Shown: piece by piece, positions 41,111-49,082 of the stretch
How positions within the stretch are numbered: the stretch's first letter is position 1
How the letters are laid out: each line of letters starts with the position of its first letter
From: an uncultured Chryseobacterium sp.
GTDB lineage: Bacteria > Bacteroidota > Bacteroidia > Flavobacteriales > Weeksellaceae
Length of the DNA stretch: 64,000 nucleotides
NCBI GenBank assembly: GCA_913778505.1
Contig: CAJYWD010000017.1
Span: forward strand, 1 to 64,000
Reading direction: 5' to 3'
Notes under the pieces: generated by a model
What the model was told of the DNA's origin: nothing
The model's input: the letters and a program-made list of their open reading frames with translations, nothing else
The model's database searches: none
Made by a program: the position numbers and the translations under genes

Positions 41111-42397
41111 ATGTCAACTTACGTGGTTGTAGGTCTTCAATATGGAGACGAAGGAAAGGGAAAAATCACCGATGTTCTGTCTGCCAAGTCGGACTATGTG
41201 GTTCGTTTTCAGGGCGGCGACAATGCAGGACACACGGTGTATGTGGGTGATGAGAAATTTGTACTTCACCTGCTGCCATCCGGCGTGCTCCAGTGCAAAG
41301 GCAAGTGTATCATTGCGAATGGTGTAGTGGTAAATCCTAAGGCTTTCATCAAAGAAATCGAACAAATTGAAAGTAAAGGTCTGAAAACCGATCACGTGTT
41401 CATCAGCAGACGCTCTCATGTAATAATGCCTTATCATATTCTGCTGGACACCTACCGCGAGGAAGAGCAGGGCGGCACCCAGATCGGAACCACCAAAAAA
41501 GGTATTGGTCCTTGCTACGAAGATAAAATCGCACGCGTTGGTATCCGTATGATCGACTTACTGAATCCGGAGGTCTTGCGAGAAAAAATTGAGAAAAACC
41601 TTAAAGTTAAAAATTCACTTTTCGAAAAATATTTTGAAAAACCTGGATTGGATGTTGAGGAAATCTATCAGGAGTTTCTGGCGCTGGGAGAAAGACTGAA
41701 AGACAGTATCGTAGATACAGAGTTGGAAATCAATGAAGCTATTAAGGATGGTAAGAATATATTGTTCGAGGGTGCGCAGGCCTTGATGCTGGATATTGAC
41801 TTTGGAACCTATCCGTATGTTACATCTTCTTCACCATCTACTGGCGGTGTCTGCACCGGTGCAGGCGTTCCGCCTACCGCTCTGGAGAATCTTATTGGTG
41901 TGGCCAAGGCTTATACTACCAGAGTTGGGAACGGACCATTCCCTACGGAACTGGACAATGAGCTGGGAGAGAACATCAGACAAATCGGATCTGAGTTTGG
42001 AGCAACTACCGGCAGACCACGAAGAACCGGGTGGCTGGATCTGGTTTCCCTGAAGCATGCCTGTATGATCAATGGGATCAATAATCTTGTGATTACAAAA
42101 CTGGATGTTTTGACGGGCATCAGTCCGCTGAAAATTGCAACGAGGTACAAGACTGAGGATAATAAGATTATCGACTATTTTACCTCGTCTACCACAAAGC
42201 TTTATGATTACGAACCACTCTATGAAGAATTGGAAGGTTGGGAGGAAGACATCACCAATGCCAGAACCTACGATGAACTCCCTGTGAATGCTAAAAAGTA
42301 CATTGAATTTATTGAGAATTATCTCGGTATCAATGTTTATCTGGTATCTGTAGGTCCGGAGAGATCGCAGAATATTATCCGGAAAGAGCTGTTCTAA
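41111..42397 (+). CDS. purA: Adenylosuccinate synthetase
   Basis: A 428-residue GTP enzyme joining IMP and aspartate on the way to AMP. QYGDEGKGK at residues 9-17 (P-loop), NAGHTVYVG with the catalytic His, GTTKKGIGPCYEDK, and the guanine-binding TKLDVLTG near the end. Length is standard. Start at 41111 is set by the family N-terminus (STYVVVG) and by the promoter; a longer reading frame upstream would cross the terminator. Confidence 0.96.
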   Translation: MSTYVVVGLQYGDEGKGKITDVLSAKSDYVVRFQGGDNAGHTVYVGDEKFVLHLLPSGVLQCKGKCIIANGVVVNPKAFIKEIEQIESKGLKTDHVFISRRSHVIMPYHILLDTYREEEQGGTQIGTTKKGIGPCYEDKIARVGIRMIDLLNPEVLREKIEKNLKVKNSLFEKYFEKPGLDVEEIYQEFLALGERLKDSIVDTELEINEAIKDGKNILFEGAQALMLDIDFGTYPYVTSSSPSTGGVCTGAGVPPTALENLIGVAKAYTTRVGNGPFPTELDNELGENIRQIGSEFGATTGRPRRTGWLDLVSLKHACMINGINNLVITKLDVLTGISPLKIATRYKTEDNKIIDYFTSSTTKLYDYEPLYEELEGWEEDITNARTYDELPVNAKKYIEFIENYLGINVYLVSVGPERSQNIIRKELF

Positions 42398-42424
42398 GTT
42401 GTTTTCTTCCTCATTTATAAAACA

Positions 42425-42456
42425 AAAACCGAAAGCGCCTGCTTTCGGTTTTTTAA
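42425..42456 (+). terminator. Intrinsic terminator of purA
   Basis: AAAACCGAAAGC and GCTTTCGGTTTT arms with GCCT loop, then T tract. Confidence 0.92.
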
Positions 42457-42558
42457 TTTGTGTTTTTTTTGAACTGAATTTTTGAAAATCTATTTCATCA
42501 TTTCTTTTGCGTTTTAGATCATGTGTGTTTTTAGATCATTGTGTATACGGATCAATTG
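42457..42558. other. Intergenic stretch with GATCA repeats
   Basis: TTTTAGATCAT occurs at 42512 and 42529, and a third GATCA at 42550, spaced 17 and 16 bp. They lie just before the promoter-like sequence at 42559. No gene seen. Confidence 0.5.
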
Positions 42559-42566
42559 TATTTTTG
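42559..42566 (+). promoter_or_regulatory. Promoter-like sequence without a known gene (TATTTTTG)
   Basis: TATTTTTG with TTG exactly 20 nt upstream (42539-42541). Downstream on the same strand there is only a short reading frame and a hairpin with a T tract. Confidence 0.45.
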
Positions 42567-42639
42567 AACTTCATTTGTGTTTTTGCCGCTCCTTCTAATA
42601 GATAAATTTTTGTCAGTTCCTTTTTTGATTTGTCATTTT

Positions 42640-42753
42640 ATGATTGATATTAAATTATCATCATCACAATCATGGTGCAATAATAGACATTCTCCAAAAG
42701 CAGAAAAAATAAATGCCCGAAATGTGTTTACTTACATCTACTCACAGGGATAG
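42640..42753 (+). CDS. Possible 37-residue small protein
   Basis: ATG to TAG between a promoter-like box and a terminator-like hairpin. The peptide starts MIDIKLSSSQSW and is polar, with no membrane segment. Nothing similar is recognised. The reading frame may be chance, with the RNA itself the product. Confidence 0.2.
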   Translation: MIDIKLSSSQSWCNNRHSPKAEKINARNVFTYIYSQG

Positions 42754-42770
42754 TGGTGTAGGTGCTTTTT
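42733..42770 (+). terminator. Terminator-like hairpin
   Basis: CATCTAC and GTAGGTG arms (one G-T pair), then CTTTTT. It faces plus and would end a transcript of about 200 nt from 42573. Confidence 0.45.
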
Positions 42771-42819
42771 CAATTAAATAATTGAAAATCACATATCAAA
42801 AATTGTAAAACATAAAAAT

Positions 42820-43749
42820 TCAGAAATTGCTGATGATGAAAATATTAATATCTGTTTCAGTAGAAATATTGAGTTTTCTTCGGATTCTGTACTTCTTGTT
42901 TTCAATAGCGCGTATGGTGGAATTGGTGGCGGAAGCGATTTCTTTAGTGCTGAGGTTGAGTTTCAGGAGAGCACATACTTCCAGCTCGGAAGAGACCATA
43001 TTTGGAGAAACTTTAAGGATATTGTCAAAAAATTCAGGAAACTGCGATTTAAAATAGGTGATAAAGAGAGAATTGCGGCTCATTGCAAGATCATACAGTT
43101 CGCCGGAAAAATTAATCTTGTCGGTCTTCTGAATCATGGCGTTGAGTTTTTCTTTCTCAATATAATATCTGACAAGCATTCTCTCCTTTCGGTAGATGAA
43201 ATACATGCCGACAAAGGTGCAGAATGTAATTTCTATGATTTTATAAATCCTAACGTACCGCTGATGATCCGGATTAATCTTTAGACCAATGAATTGGAAG
43301 AGATAATAATCACTCAGGGTATTGATCAGAAACCATGTGAGATAGGTAGCAATCAGAAAAAAGATAATCCATCGATCCCTTATGTAATCGAAAAAAAAGG
43401 CAACTGCGATGGTGAGGGATACATAAGAGAGATAGTTCATGCAGTCTTTACCAGAAATGGAATCAAAGTAAAAAATGAAGAGTCCAAGGATAAAAAATAG
43501 CAATGAAAGAAGAGTTCTCTTGAAGCGGATTCTGTCCGGAAGCAAAAGTGTCCCAATCATAAAGGTTGCAGCAGCAACAAAAATCAAAATGTTGCCATAT
43601 TGCTTGATAATGATATTTAGGACAACATTGCACAGTAACATCAGCGTCAATACCAGTGTATAGACATCAAACAGAAAACTTTTTTCGTAATCCATTTCAT
43701 CTTTTGCTGATGCCCTTTTTTTATCCAGAAATGATGAGATGATAATCAT
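42820..43749 (-). CDS. Membrane-bound LuxR-type transcriptional regulator
   Basis: A 309-residue protein with about six membrane segments in residues 25-190 and a cytosolic C-terminus. Residues about 245-305 form a LuxR/FixJ-like helix-turn-helix: SSELEVCALLKLNLSTKEIA, then NSTIRAIENKKYRIRRKLNI. Membrane-tethered regulators of this plan are known in flavobacteria; the signal is unknown. The usual acidic dimer-interface residues are only partly conserved. Single gene. Confidence 0.8.
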   Translation of the reverse strand: MIIISSFLDKKRASAKDEMDYEKSFLFDVYTLVLTLMLLCNVVLNIIIKQYGNILIFVAAATFMIGTLLLPDRIRFKRTLLSLLFFILGLFIFYFDSISGKDCMNYLSYVSLTIAVAFFFDYIRDRWIIFFLIATYLTWFLINTLSDYYLFQFIGLKINPDHQRYVRIYKIIEITFCTFVGMYFIYRKERMLVRYYIEKEKLNAMIQKTDKINFSGELYDLAMSRNSLFITYFKSQFPEFFDNILKVSPNMVSSELEVCALLKLNLSTKEIASATNSTIRAIENKKYRIRRKLNISTETDINIFIISNF

Positions 43750-43875
43750 GATCTGCAGATATTACAGTAAACTTCATACTAATTAAGTTTTAAAAATACT
43801 GAAATTTTCCCATTAATGTTAGAATTTCGATGTAGATATTGTATTTATTCGTTAACAAATTTTAACAGGTTGAAT

Positions 43876-43883
43876 TATTTTTG
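43876..43883 (+). promoter_or_regulatory. Promoter -7 box (TATTTTTG)
   Basis: TATTTTTG, 63 nt before the ATG of the glycine-zipper lipoprotein. Confidence 0.55.
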
Positions 43884-43945
43884 GTATCATAATTGAAAAG
43901 ATTCCAGGGTAATCATTCACTTTTTGTGAAATTAAATTTTTTGTT

Positions 43946-44491
43946 ATGAAAAACTTATTTTTAACCGGAGCTGTATCCATATTATTTTTAACCTCTTGTA
44001 ATAAAGACGAGAAATTGCAGACATCTTCTCTGGAACAGCAGAAACTGGATTATCAGGCAAGACAAATTGATATCGAAAAGCAGAAAATCGCAATTGAAAA
44101 GGAAAAGATCAATTTCGAAAGACAAAAAGATAGTATAGAAAAAGCTGCCGTAGCTAAAGAGCAAGCGAGACAAGCTGAGGCCAACAGGGTAGCGAGAAGG
44201 AATACTTCCAGCTCTACAAGAAGATCATCGGGGAGTTATGCCTCCAACTCATCCTCAGGTACCAGCTCATCAAGCGGATCCGCGGGGACTACAACTACTG
44301 CTACTAAGAAAAAAGGATGGAGTAGTGCAGCCAAAGGGACTGTAATTGGTACCGTGGGTGGTGCCGCCGCAGGTGCGATCATCTCGCGTAAAAATCCAGG
44401 ACTTGGAGCTGTGATCGGCGGTGTAGCAGGTGGTGCTACGGGATATACTATAGGACGGGCGCAGGATAGAAAATCTGGCCGTGTGCAATAA
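43946..44491 (+). CDS. Glycine-zipper (YMGG-like) lipoprotein with coiled coil
   Basis: A 181-residue lipoprotein (lipobox LTSC, Cys18). Residues about 27-85 form a charged coiled coil (IDIEKQKIAIEKEKINFERQ). A Ser/Thr-rich spacer follows (about 87-122), then a glycine zipper: GTVIGTVGGAAAGAIISRK and GLGAVIGGVAGGATGYTIG (about 130-172). It may sit in the outer membrane with the zipper in the bilayer and the coil reaching into the periplasm; role unknown. Confidence 0.82.
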   Translation: MKNLFLTGAVSILFLTSCNKDEKLQTSSLEQQKLDYQARQIDIEKQKIAIEKEKINFERQKDSIEKAAVAKEQARQAEANRVARRNTSSSTRRSSGSYASNSSSGTSSSSGSAGTTTTATKKKGWSSAAKGTVIGTVGGAAAGAIISRKNPGLGAVIGGVAGGATGYTIGRAQDRKSGRVQ

Positions 44492-44519
44492 TTAATTCTT
44501 CATATATATATTTTAACAG

Positions 44520-44552
44520 AAAGATTGCTTATTTTTATAGGCAATCTTTTTT
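44520..44552 (+). terminator. Intrinsic terminator
   Basis: AAAGATTGC and GCAATCTTT arms then TTTT. The next gene starts at the base after this element. Confidence 0.85.
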
Positions 44553-46157
44553 ATGCTGCAAATTCTAATAACCAACATTTTGCTCATCAGTATCAATTTT
44601 GGTGCTGGTAATCTTGTTTCCAAGCTTCTGAAAATCAGGATCAGACGTGTTTCTGTAATGGCATTGTTTGGCATGACAGTTATAACCTTTCTTCAGACAT
44701 GCATTGCTTTTTTCGTTCCGCTAAACTTAGTCGTCGAATCGTGTATTGCGGTGCCAGGTTTATTTGGCTTACTAATGTTCATCAAAAGTAAAAATTGGAA
44801 AATATTAGCAGTCCTGAAATATCTGAATTTCTGGTTTTTCTTTTTTCTGATAGTGATTCTGTCTGTTGCAGCTTACACACCCTATTTTTACGACCACTAC
44901 AGTTATTATCTTCCGACAATTTCTTATCTGAAGGCGTTTGGTTTTATAAAAGGCGTTGCCAGTGTCGATCTGCTTTTGGGTCAGACTTCCTTCTGGCATA
45001 TCTACCAGGCGGGATTTTCTAATTTAATTGATACCAATCTGAAAATTAATTCTTTTGTACTGATTCTTTTTCTGATTTACGTCTATGAAAGCAGAAGAAC
45101 TGCGTTGTTATTATTTTTTCCTTTCCTGCTCATTTTTTTGCCGCAACCAAGTCCTGATCTGCCTGCCCTTATTTTGGCTTTAATCGTTGTGAATGAGGTG
45201 ATTGGCGGGAGAAATAATATTCTGATGCTAGTGCTGGCACTTTTCGCCTTTTGTATCAAACCGGTTGTATTCTGGCTGCCATTGCTTGTTATTTTAGAAA
45301 GTCTTTACACGCGCGCTTTTCAATACAGATTTCTGATTCCTGTGATAGTGTTCGGGTTCTTATTCAGCTTGAAAAACCTCTTGCTGTTTGGTTTCCCTTT
45401 ATTTCCGGTATCAATTATTGATTTTAATTTTCCATGGAAACCCAGCACGGAATTGCTGACCTATTCATCGCAGATTGGACTGATGAAATCATACGATATG
45501 CAGTATGGTTATCAAGAGATTTTGACGTTTAATCAATGGGAGAAGATCGGACATTGGTTTACAGCCGGAAGCAAAAGTATTTTCAACGTCTTGGTTGTAC
45601 TTTGTCTGTTAATCCTGGGCTGGCTGTCCTTCCGGAAGCAGGACAAGATTTACGCGCTGGTTTTTCTTTGCTTTTTATTGAAATTTATACTGATTGTTTC
45701 CTTTTCCGCCCAATACCGGTTTTTTCTGGATCTATATGCGATAACAATCTTTCTTCTGTTCAAAAATTTGGAGGAACAAAAAACTATTGTGGTGGCCACG
45801 ATGATGTCCATTTTTGTTTTGGTTATTTTTTCGTGTCCTGATTTTGTGAAAAACAGATTCAGTATGGGCAAATGGATGACAGGATTTCACATGAGTCAAC
45901 TGATAAAACCCGACCATCTCGAAAGTGTCAAATTATTAAATGATGAAAAAATAGGTAACTTTAGTTTCTTCGTACCACGAGATCCTCTAGCTAAAGATCG
46001 GTTTCCTTCCTTAAGTATTTATGATCTCAGACTGTATCAATATTATAGTGTATTTCCGCAACGTTCGGAAAACGGATTTGTGCAACGTCCATTGACCAAA
46101 GATGAAAAGTGGAAACTAAAGCAGATAATCGACGGTCTGGAAAAGTCAGAAAAATAA
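44553..46157 (+). CDS. Large polytopic membrane protein, LIC_10190-like
   Basis: A 534-residue protein with about a dozen membrane helices and a long loop around 290-340 (FPWKPSTELLTYSSQIGLMK). Its layout recalls membrane glycosyltransferases of the GT-C type and the LIC_10190 family, with the periplasmic HYSYYLP segment near 115. The C-terminal 60 residues are soluble. The start lies right behind the upstream terminator and no clear promoter is seen, so read-through or an unrecognised promoter must serve it. Confidence 0.65.
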   Translation: MLQILITNILLISINFGAGNLVSKLLKIRIRRVSVMALFGMTVITFLQTCIAFFVPLNLVVESCIAVPGLFGLLMFIKSKNWKILAVLKYLNFWFFFFLIVILSVAAYTPYFYDHYSYYLPTISYLKAFGFIKGVASVDLLLGQTSFWHIYQAGFSNLIDTNLKINSFVLILFLIYVYESRRTALLLFFPFLLIFLPQPSPDLPALILALIVVNEVIGGRNNILMLVLALFAFCIKPVVFWLPLLVILESLYTRAFQYRFLIPVIVFGFLFSLKNLLLFGFPLFPVSIIDFNFPWKPSTELLTYSSQIGLMKSYDMQYGYQEILTFNQWEKIGHWFTAGSKSIFNVLVVLCLLILGWLSFRKQDKIYALVFLCFLLKFILIVSFSAQYRFFLDLYAITIFLLFKNLEEQKTIVVATMMSIFVLVIFSCPDFVKNRFSMGKWMTGFHMSQLIKPDHLESVKLLNDEKIGNFSFFVPRDPLAKDRFPSLSIYDLRLYQYYSVFPQRSENGFVQRPLTKDEKWKLKQIIDGLEKSEK

Positions 46158-46173
46158 TCCTGCAAATTTTCTC

Positions 46174-46181
46174 TATCTTTG
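46174..46181 (+). promoter_or_regulatory. Promoter -7 box (TATCTTTG) of ruvB
   Basis: TATCTTTG, 75 nt before the ATG at 46256. Confidence 0.55.
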
Positions 46182-46255
46182 ATGATCAATATTCCATTGG
46201 ATAAATCTCGGTTTATTTTGAGTTTTTCTAAAATAATTATCAATGACCTTTTACA

Positions 46256-47278
46256 ATGACTGATTTTTTACATCCCGATAAAGACAATTATTCTGACGAT
46301 GACCTGTTTCAGGAAGAGAAAATCCGTCCGCAGAGTTTCCGGGATTTCGCAGGACAGCGCAAAACTCTGGACAACCTGGAAGTTTTTGTAGCGGCCGCCA
46401 AAAACCGTGGCAAAGCGCTGGATCATGTTTTGCTACACGGCCCGCCGGGATTGGGCAAGACCACCTTGTCGCATATTATTGCCAATGAATTAGGTGTCAA
46501 CTGTAAAATTACGTCTGGTCCGGTCTTGGACAAGCCGGGAAGTCTTGCCGGATTGCTGACCAACCTGGAAGAAAACGATGTCCTTTTCATAGACGAGATT
46601 CACCGTCTTTCGCCAATCGTGGAAGAATATCTGTATTCTGCAATGGAAGATTATAAGATCGATATTATGCTGGAAACAGGACCCAATGCGAGAAGCGTGC
46701 AGATTGGTCTCAACCCGTTTACATTGATTGGTGCTACTACCAGAAGCGGAATGCTGACGAAGCCAATGCTGGCCAGATTTGGAATCCAAAGCCGGTTAGA
46801 ATATTATACCATTGAACTTCTGGCAATGATTATCGAAAGAAGCGCACGTGTTTTAGGTGTCAGAATCTATGAAGATGCAGCGATAGAAATTGCAAGAAGA
46901 AGCCGCGGAACACCAAGGATTGCGAATGCACTTTTGAGAAGAGTCCGCGACTTTGCCGAAATCAAAGGCAATGGCGAAATTGAAATCAACATTACAAAAT
47001 ACGCCCTGGACTCTCTGAATGTCGATGAATTTGGACTGGACGATATGGACAATAAAATAATGCGTGTGATGATAGAAAATTTCCGGGGAAAACCGGTCGG
47101 GATTTCGGCGCTGGCGACTTCCATCGGGGAAAATCCGGAAACTTTGGAAGAGGTTTATGAGCCATTTCTAATTCAGGAAGGTTTCATCATCAGAACGCCT
47201 CGTGGAAGAGAGGTGACCGAAAAAGCCTACCAACATTTGGGAATTTCAAGACCGAAGAATCCGGGGGAACTTTTTTAG
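46256..47278 (+). CDS. ruvB: Holliday junction branch migration helicase RuvB
   Basis: A 340-residue AAA+ motor that moves Holliday junctions with RuvA. Walker [10 protein letters not shown] near 62-70, Walker [10 protein letters not shown] near 112, sensor GATTRSGML, and the C-terminal winged-helix domain (about 262-335, ending [16 protein letters not shown]). Full length. ruvA and ruvC are not adjacent, as is often the case in Bacteroidota. Confidence 0.96.
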   Translation: MTDFLHPDKDNYSDDDLFQEEKIRPQSFRDFAGQRKTLDNLEVFVAAAKNRGKALDHVLLHGPPGLGKTTLSHIIANELGVNCKITSGPVLDKPGSLAGLLTNLEENDVLFIDEIHRLSPIVEEYLYSAMEDYKIDIMLETGPNARSVQIGLNPFTLIGATTRSGMLTKPMLARFGIQSRLEYYTIELLAMIIERSARVLGVRIYEDAAIEIARRSRGTPRIANALLRRVRDFAEIKGNGEIEINITKYALDSLNVDEFGLDDMDNKIMRVMIENFRGKPVGISALATSIGENPETLEEVYEPFLIQEGFIIRTPRGREVTEKAYQHLGISRPKNPGELF

Positions 47279-47310
47279 ATAATTGAAATTTGGGCAGCTG
47301 TTTCCGCCCC

Positions 47311-47384
47311 GAGTTTATCCTGAGCTTGACGAAGGATTCCCGCTTTTTTCTGTCATTGCGAACGAAGTGAAGGAATCTACAGAA
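47311..47384. repeat. Composite relic of dispersed repeats
   Basis: ATCCTGAGCTTGACGAAGGA then TGTCATTGCGAACGAAGTGA, both wordings remembered as repeated in Bacteroidota intergenic DNA. They fill the gap between ruvB and the MBL-fold gene. Confidence 0.55.
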
Positions 47385-47497
47385 CTTTTTCTCAATCGCA
47401 ATAACAGAAAAAGAGCTCCACTCAGGTCTGGCTGCTGCAATTCGTTGTTTGCAATTCGAGTTAAATTCTTATATTAGTAAAAAAACAAAAATTACTT

Positions 47498-48364
47498 ATG
47501 AAACTATATCCAATACAATGTGGAAAATTCAAACTTGATGGCGGCGCAATGTTTGGCGTAGTTCCAAAAACACTTTGGGAAAAAACCAATCCCTCTGATG
47601 AACGAAACCTCATTGAGCTGGGAACACGCTCGCTCCTTGTAGAAGATGGTAAAAAACTGATCCTCATCGATTGCGGACTTGGAAACAAGCAAGACGAAAA
47701 ATTCTTCGGCCATTATTCACTTTGGGGCGATGATTCTTTGGACAAAAACCTGAAAAAATTTGGCTTTGTAAGAGAAGATATTACGGATGTTTTTCTCACG
47801 CATCTTCACTTTGACCATTGTGGAGGCGCAGTAGAATGGAATGACGATAAATCCGGTTACAGACCGGCTTTCAAAAATGCACACTTCTGGACCAATGACA
47901 ATCACTGGAAATGGGCAACAGAACCAAATCCGAGGGAGAAAGCCAGTTTCCTTAAGGAAAATATTCTGCCTCTGGAAGAAAGCGGTCAATTAAATTTCTT
48001 ATCGTTGCCAAAAACGGGGAATTACGGTTTTGCACCGGATTTGAAAATGGATGTTATTTTTGTAGACGGTCATACCGAAAAACAAATGCTTCCCGTTTTG
48101 CAATATCAGGAAAAAACAATTGTTTTCGCAGCAGATCTGATTCCGACGGTCGGTCACATTCCGCAGGTTTACGTAATGGGTTATGATACAAGACCACTTC
48201 TGACATTGGAAGAAAAAGGAAAATTCCTGAAGCAATGTGTGGATAATGAATACCTTCTTTTTTTCGAGCACGATGCACATAACGAGCTGGCAAGCCTCAA
48301 GATGACAGAAAAAGGCGTAAAACTGGACCAGACCTTTAGTTTTAACGAAGTTTTTGGCTATTAA
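47498..48364 (+). CDS. MBL-fold metallo-hydrolase
   Basis: A 288-residue metallo-beta-lactamase-fold hydrolase without signal peptide. Metal motif HLHFDHCGG near 108-116; further ligands in the DGHTEKQM and FEHDAH segments. The layout resembles lactonase-like or general MBL hydrolases; substrate unknown. Only 7 nt separate it from coaE, so they form one transcript. Confidence 0.87.
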   Translation: MKLYPIQCGKFKLDGGAMFGVVPKTLWEKTNPSDERNLIELGTRSLLVEDGKKLILIDCGLGNKQDEKFFGHYSLWGDDSLDKNLKKFGFVREDITDVFLTHLHFDHCGGAVEWNDDKSGYRPAFKNAHFWTNDNHWKWATEPNPREKASFLKENILPLEESGQLNFLSLPKTGNYGFAPDLKMDVIFVDGHTEKQMLPVLQYQEKTIVFAADLIPTVGHIPQVYVMGYDTRPLLTLEEKGKFLKQCVDNEYLLFFEHDAHNELASLKMTEKGVKLDQTFSFNEVFGY

Positions 48365-48371
48365 ATTAATT

Positions 48372-49001
48372 ATGGAAATACAAGATATAAATCAAAATCA
48401 GGATGAGGATGTTCCCATACCCAGGATTATTGGATTAACAGGTGGCATCGGCTCCGGCAAAACATCAGTTGCGAAAATTCTGGAGGAAAAGGGCTTCCCA
48501 GTCTATTATTCGGATGACGAAGCGAAAAATATCGTCAATAAAGATGCTGAGCTCAAACAGAAAATCACAGAACTGCTTGGCAGGGAAGCTTATTTGAACG
48601 GTGTTTACAACCGAAAATGGGTGGCAGAAAAAGTCTTCAGTGACACTGAGCTGTTGGAAGCGTTAAATCATCTCATTCATCCGGCAGTGAGAGTTGATTT
48701 TGATAAGTGGGCCGGAGCTCAGAGGTCAGCGTTTGTTTTTAAAGAAACTGCGTTGCTGTTTGAATTAAAGCTCAACAAACAATGTTATAAGTCTGTTCTG
48801 GTAACGGCTGATGACAATCTCAGAATCAAACGTACGATGGATCGCGACGGTAAAACCTACCGTGAGATTGAAGCCATCATGCAGAAGCAAATGCCGGAGA
48901 AGGAAAAAATAAAACTGGCAGATTTCATCATTTATAATAATCACGACAGAGAAAGTCTGCGCATAGCGACCGAGGGATTTCTTGATGAATTATTGAAGTA
49001 A
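48372..49001 (+). CDS. coaE: Dephospho-CoA kinase
   Basis: A 209-residue P-loop kinase making CoA from dephospho-CoA. GLTGGIGSGKTSVAKIL near 22-38 (Walker A), YYSDDEAKNIV, and the LID segment RIKRTMDRDG. The chosen ATG at 48372 avoids overlap with the previous gene; the first 18 residues (acidic) precede the fold and are poorly conserved in general. Last step of CoA synthesis. Confidence 0.94.
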   Translation: MEIQDINQNQDEDVPIPRIIGLTGGIGSGKTSVAKILEEKGFPVYYSDDEAKNIVNKDAELKQKITELLGREAYLNGVYNRKWVAEKVFSDTELLEALNHLIHPAVRVDFDKWAGAQRSAFVFKETALLFELKLNKQCYKSVLVTADDNLRIKRTMDRDGKTYREIEAIMQKQMPEKEKIKLADFIIYNNHDRESLRIATEGFLDELLK

Positions 49002-49029
49002 AGTTTATGCTTCTTTCCTCAAATAAAAC

Positions 49030-49064
49030 AAACCGCCCCGAATAACATTCGGGGCGGTTTTATG
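49030..49064. terminator. Bidirectional terminator between coaE and the T9SS protease
   Basis: Perfect 14-bp arms AAACCGCCCCGAAT and ATTCGGGGCGGTTT, AAC loop, T or A tracts on both sides. Confidence 0.95.
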
Positions 49065-49082
49065 TTTCAAAAAAACTCTTGA

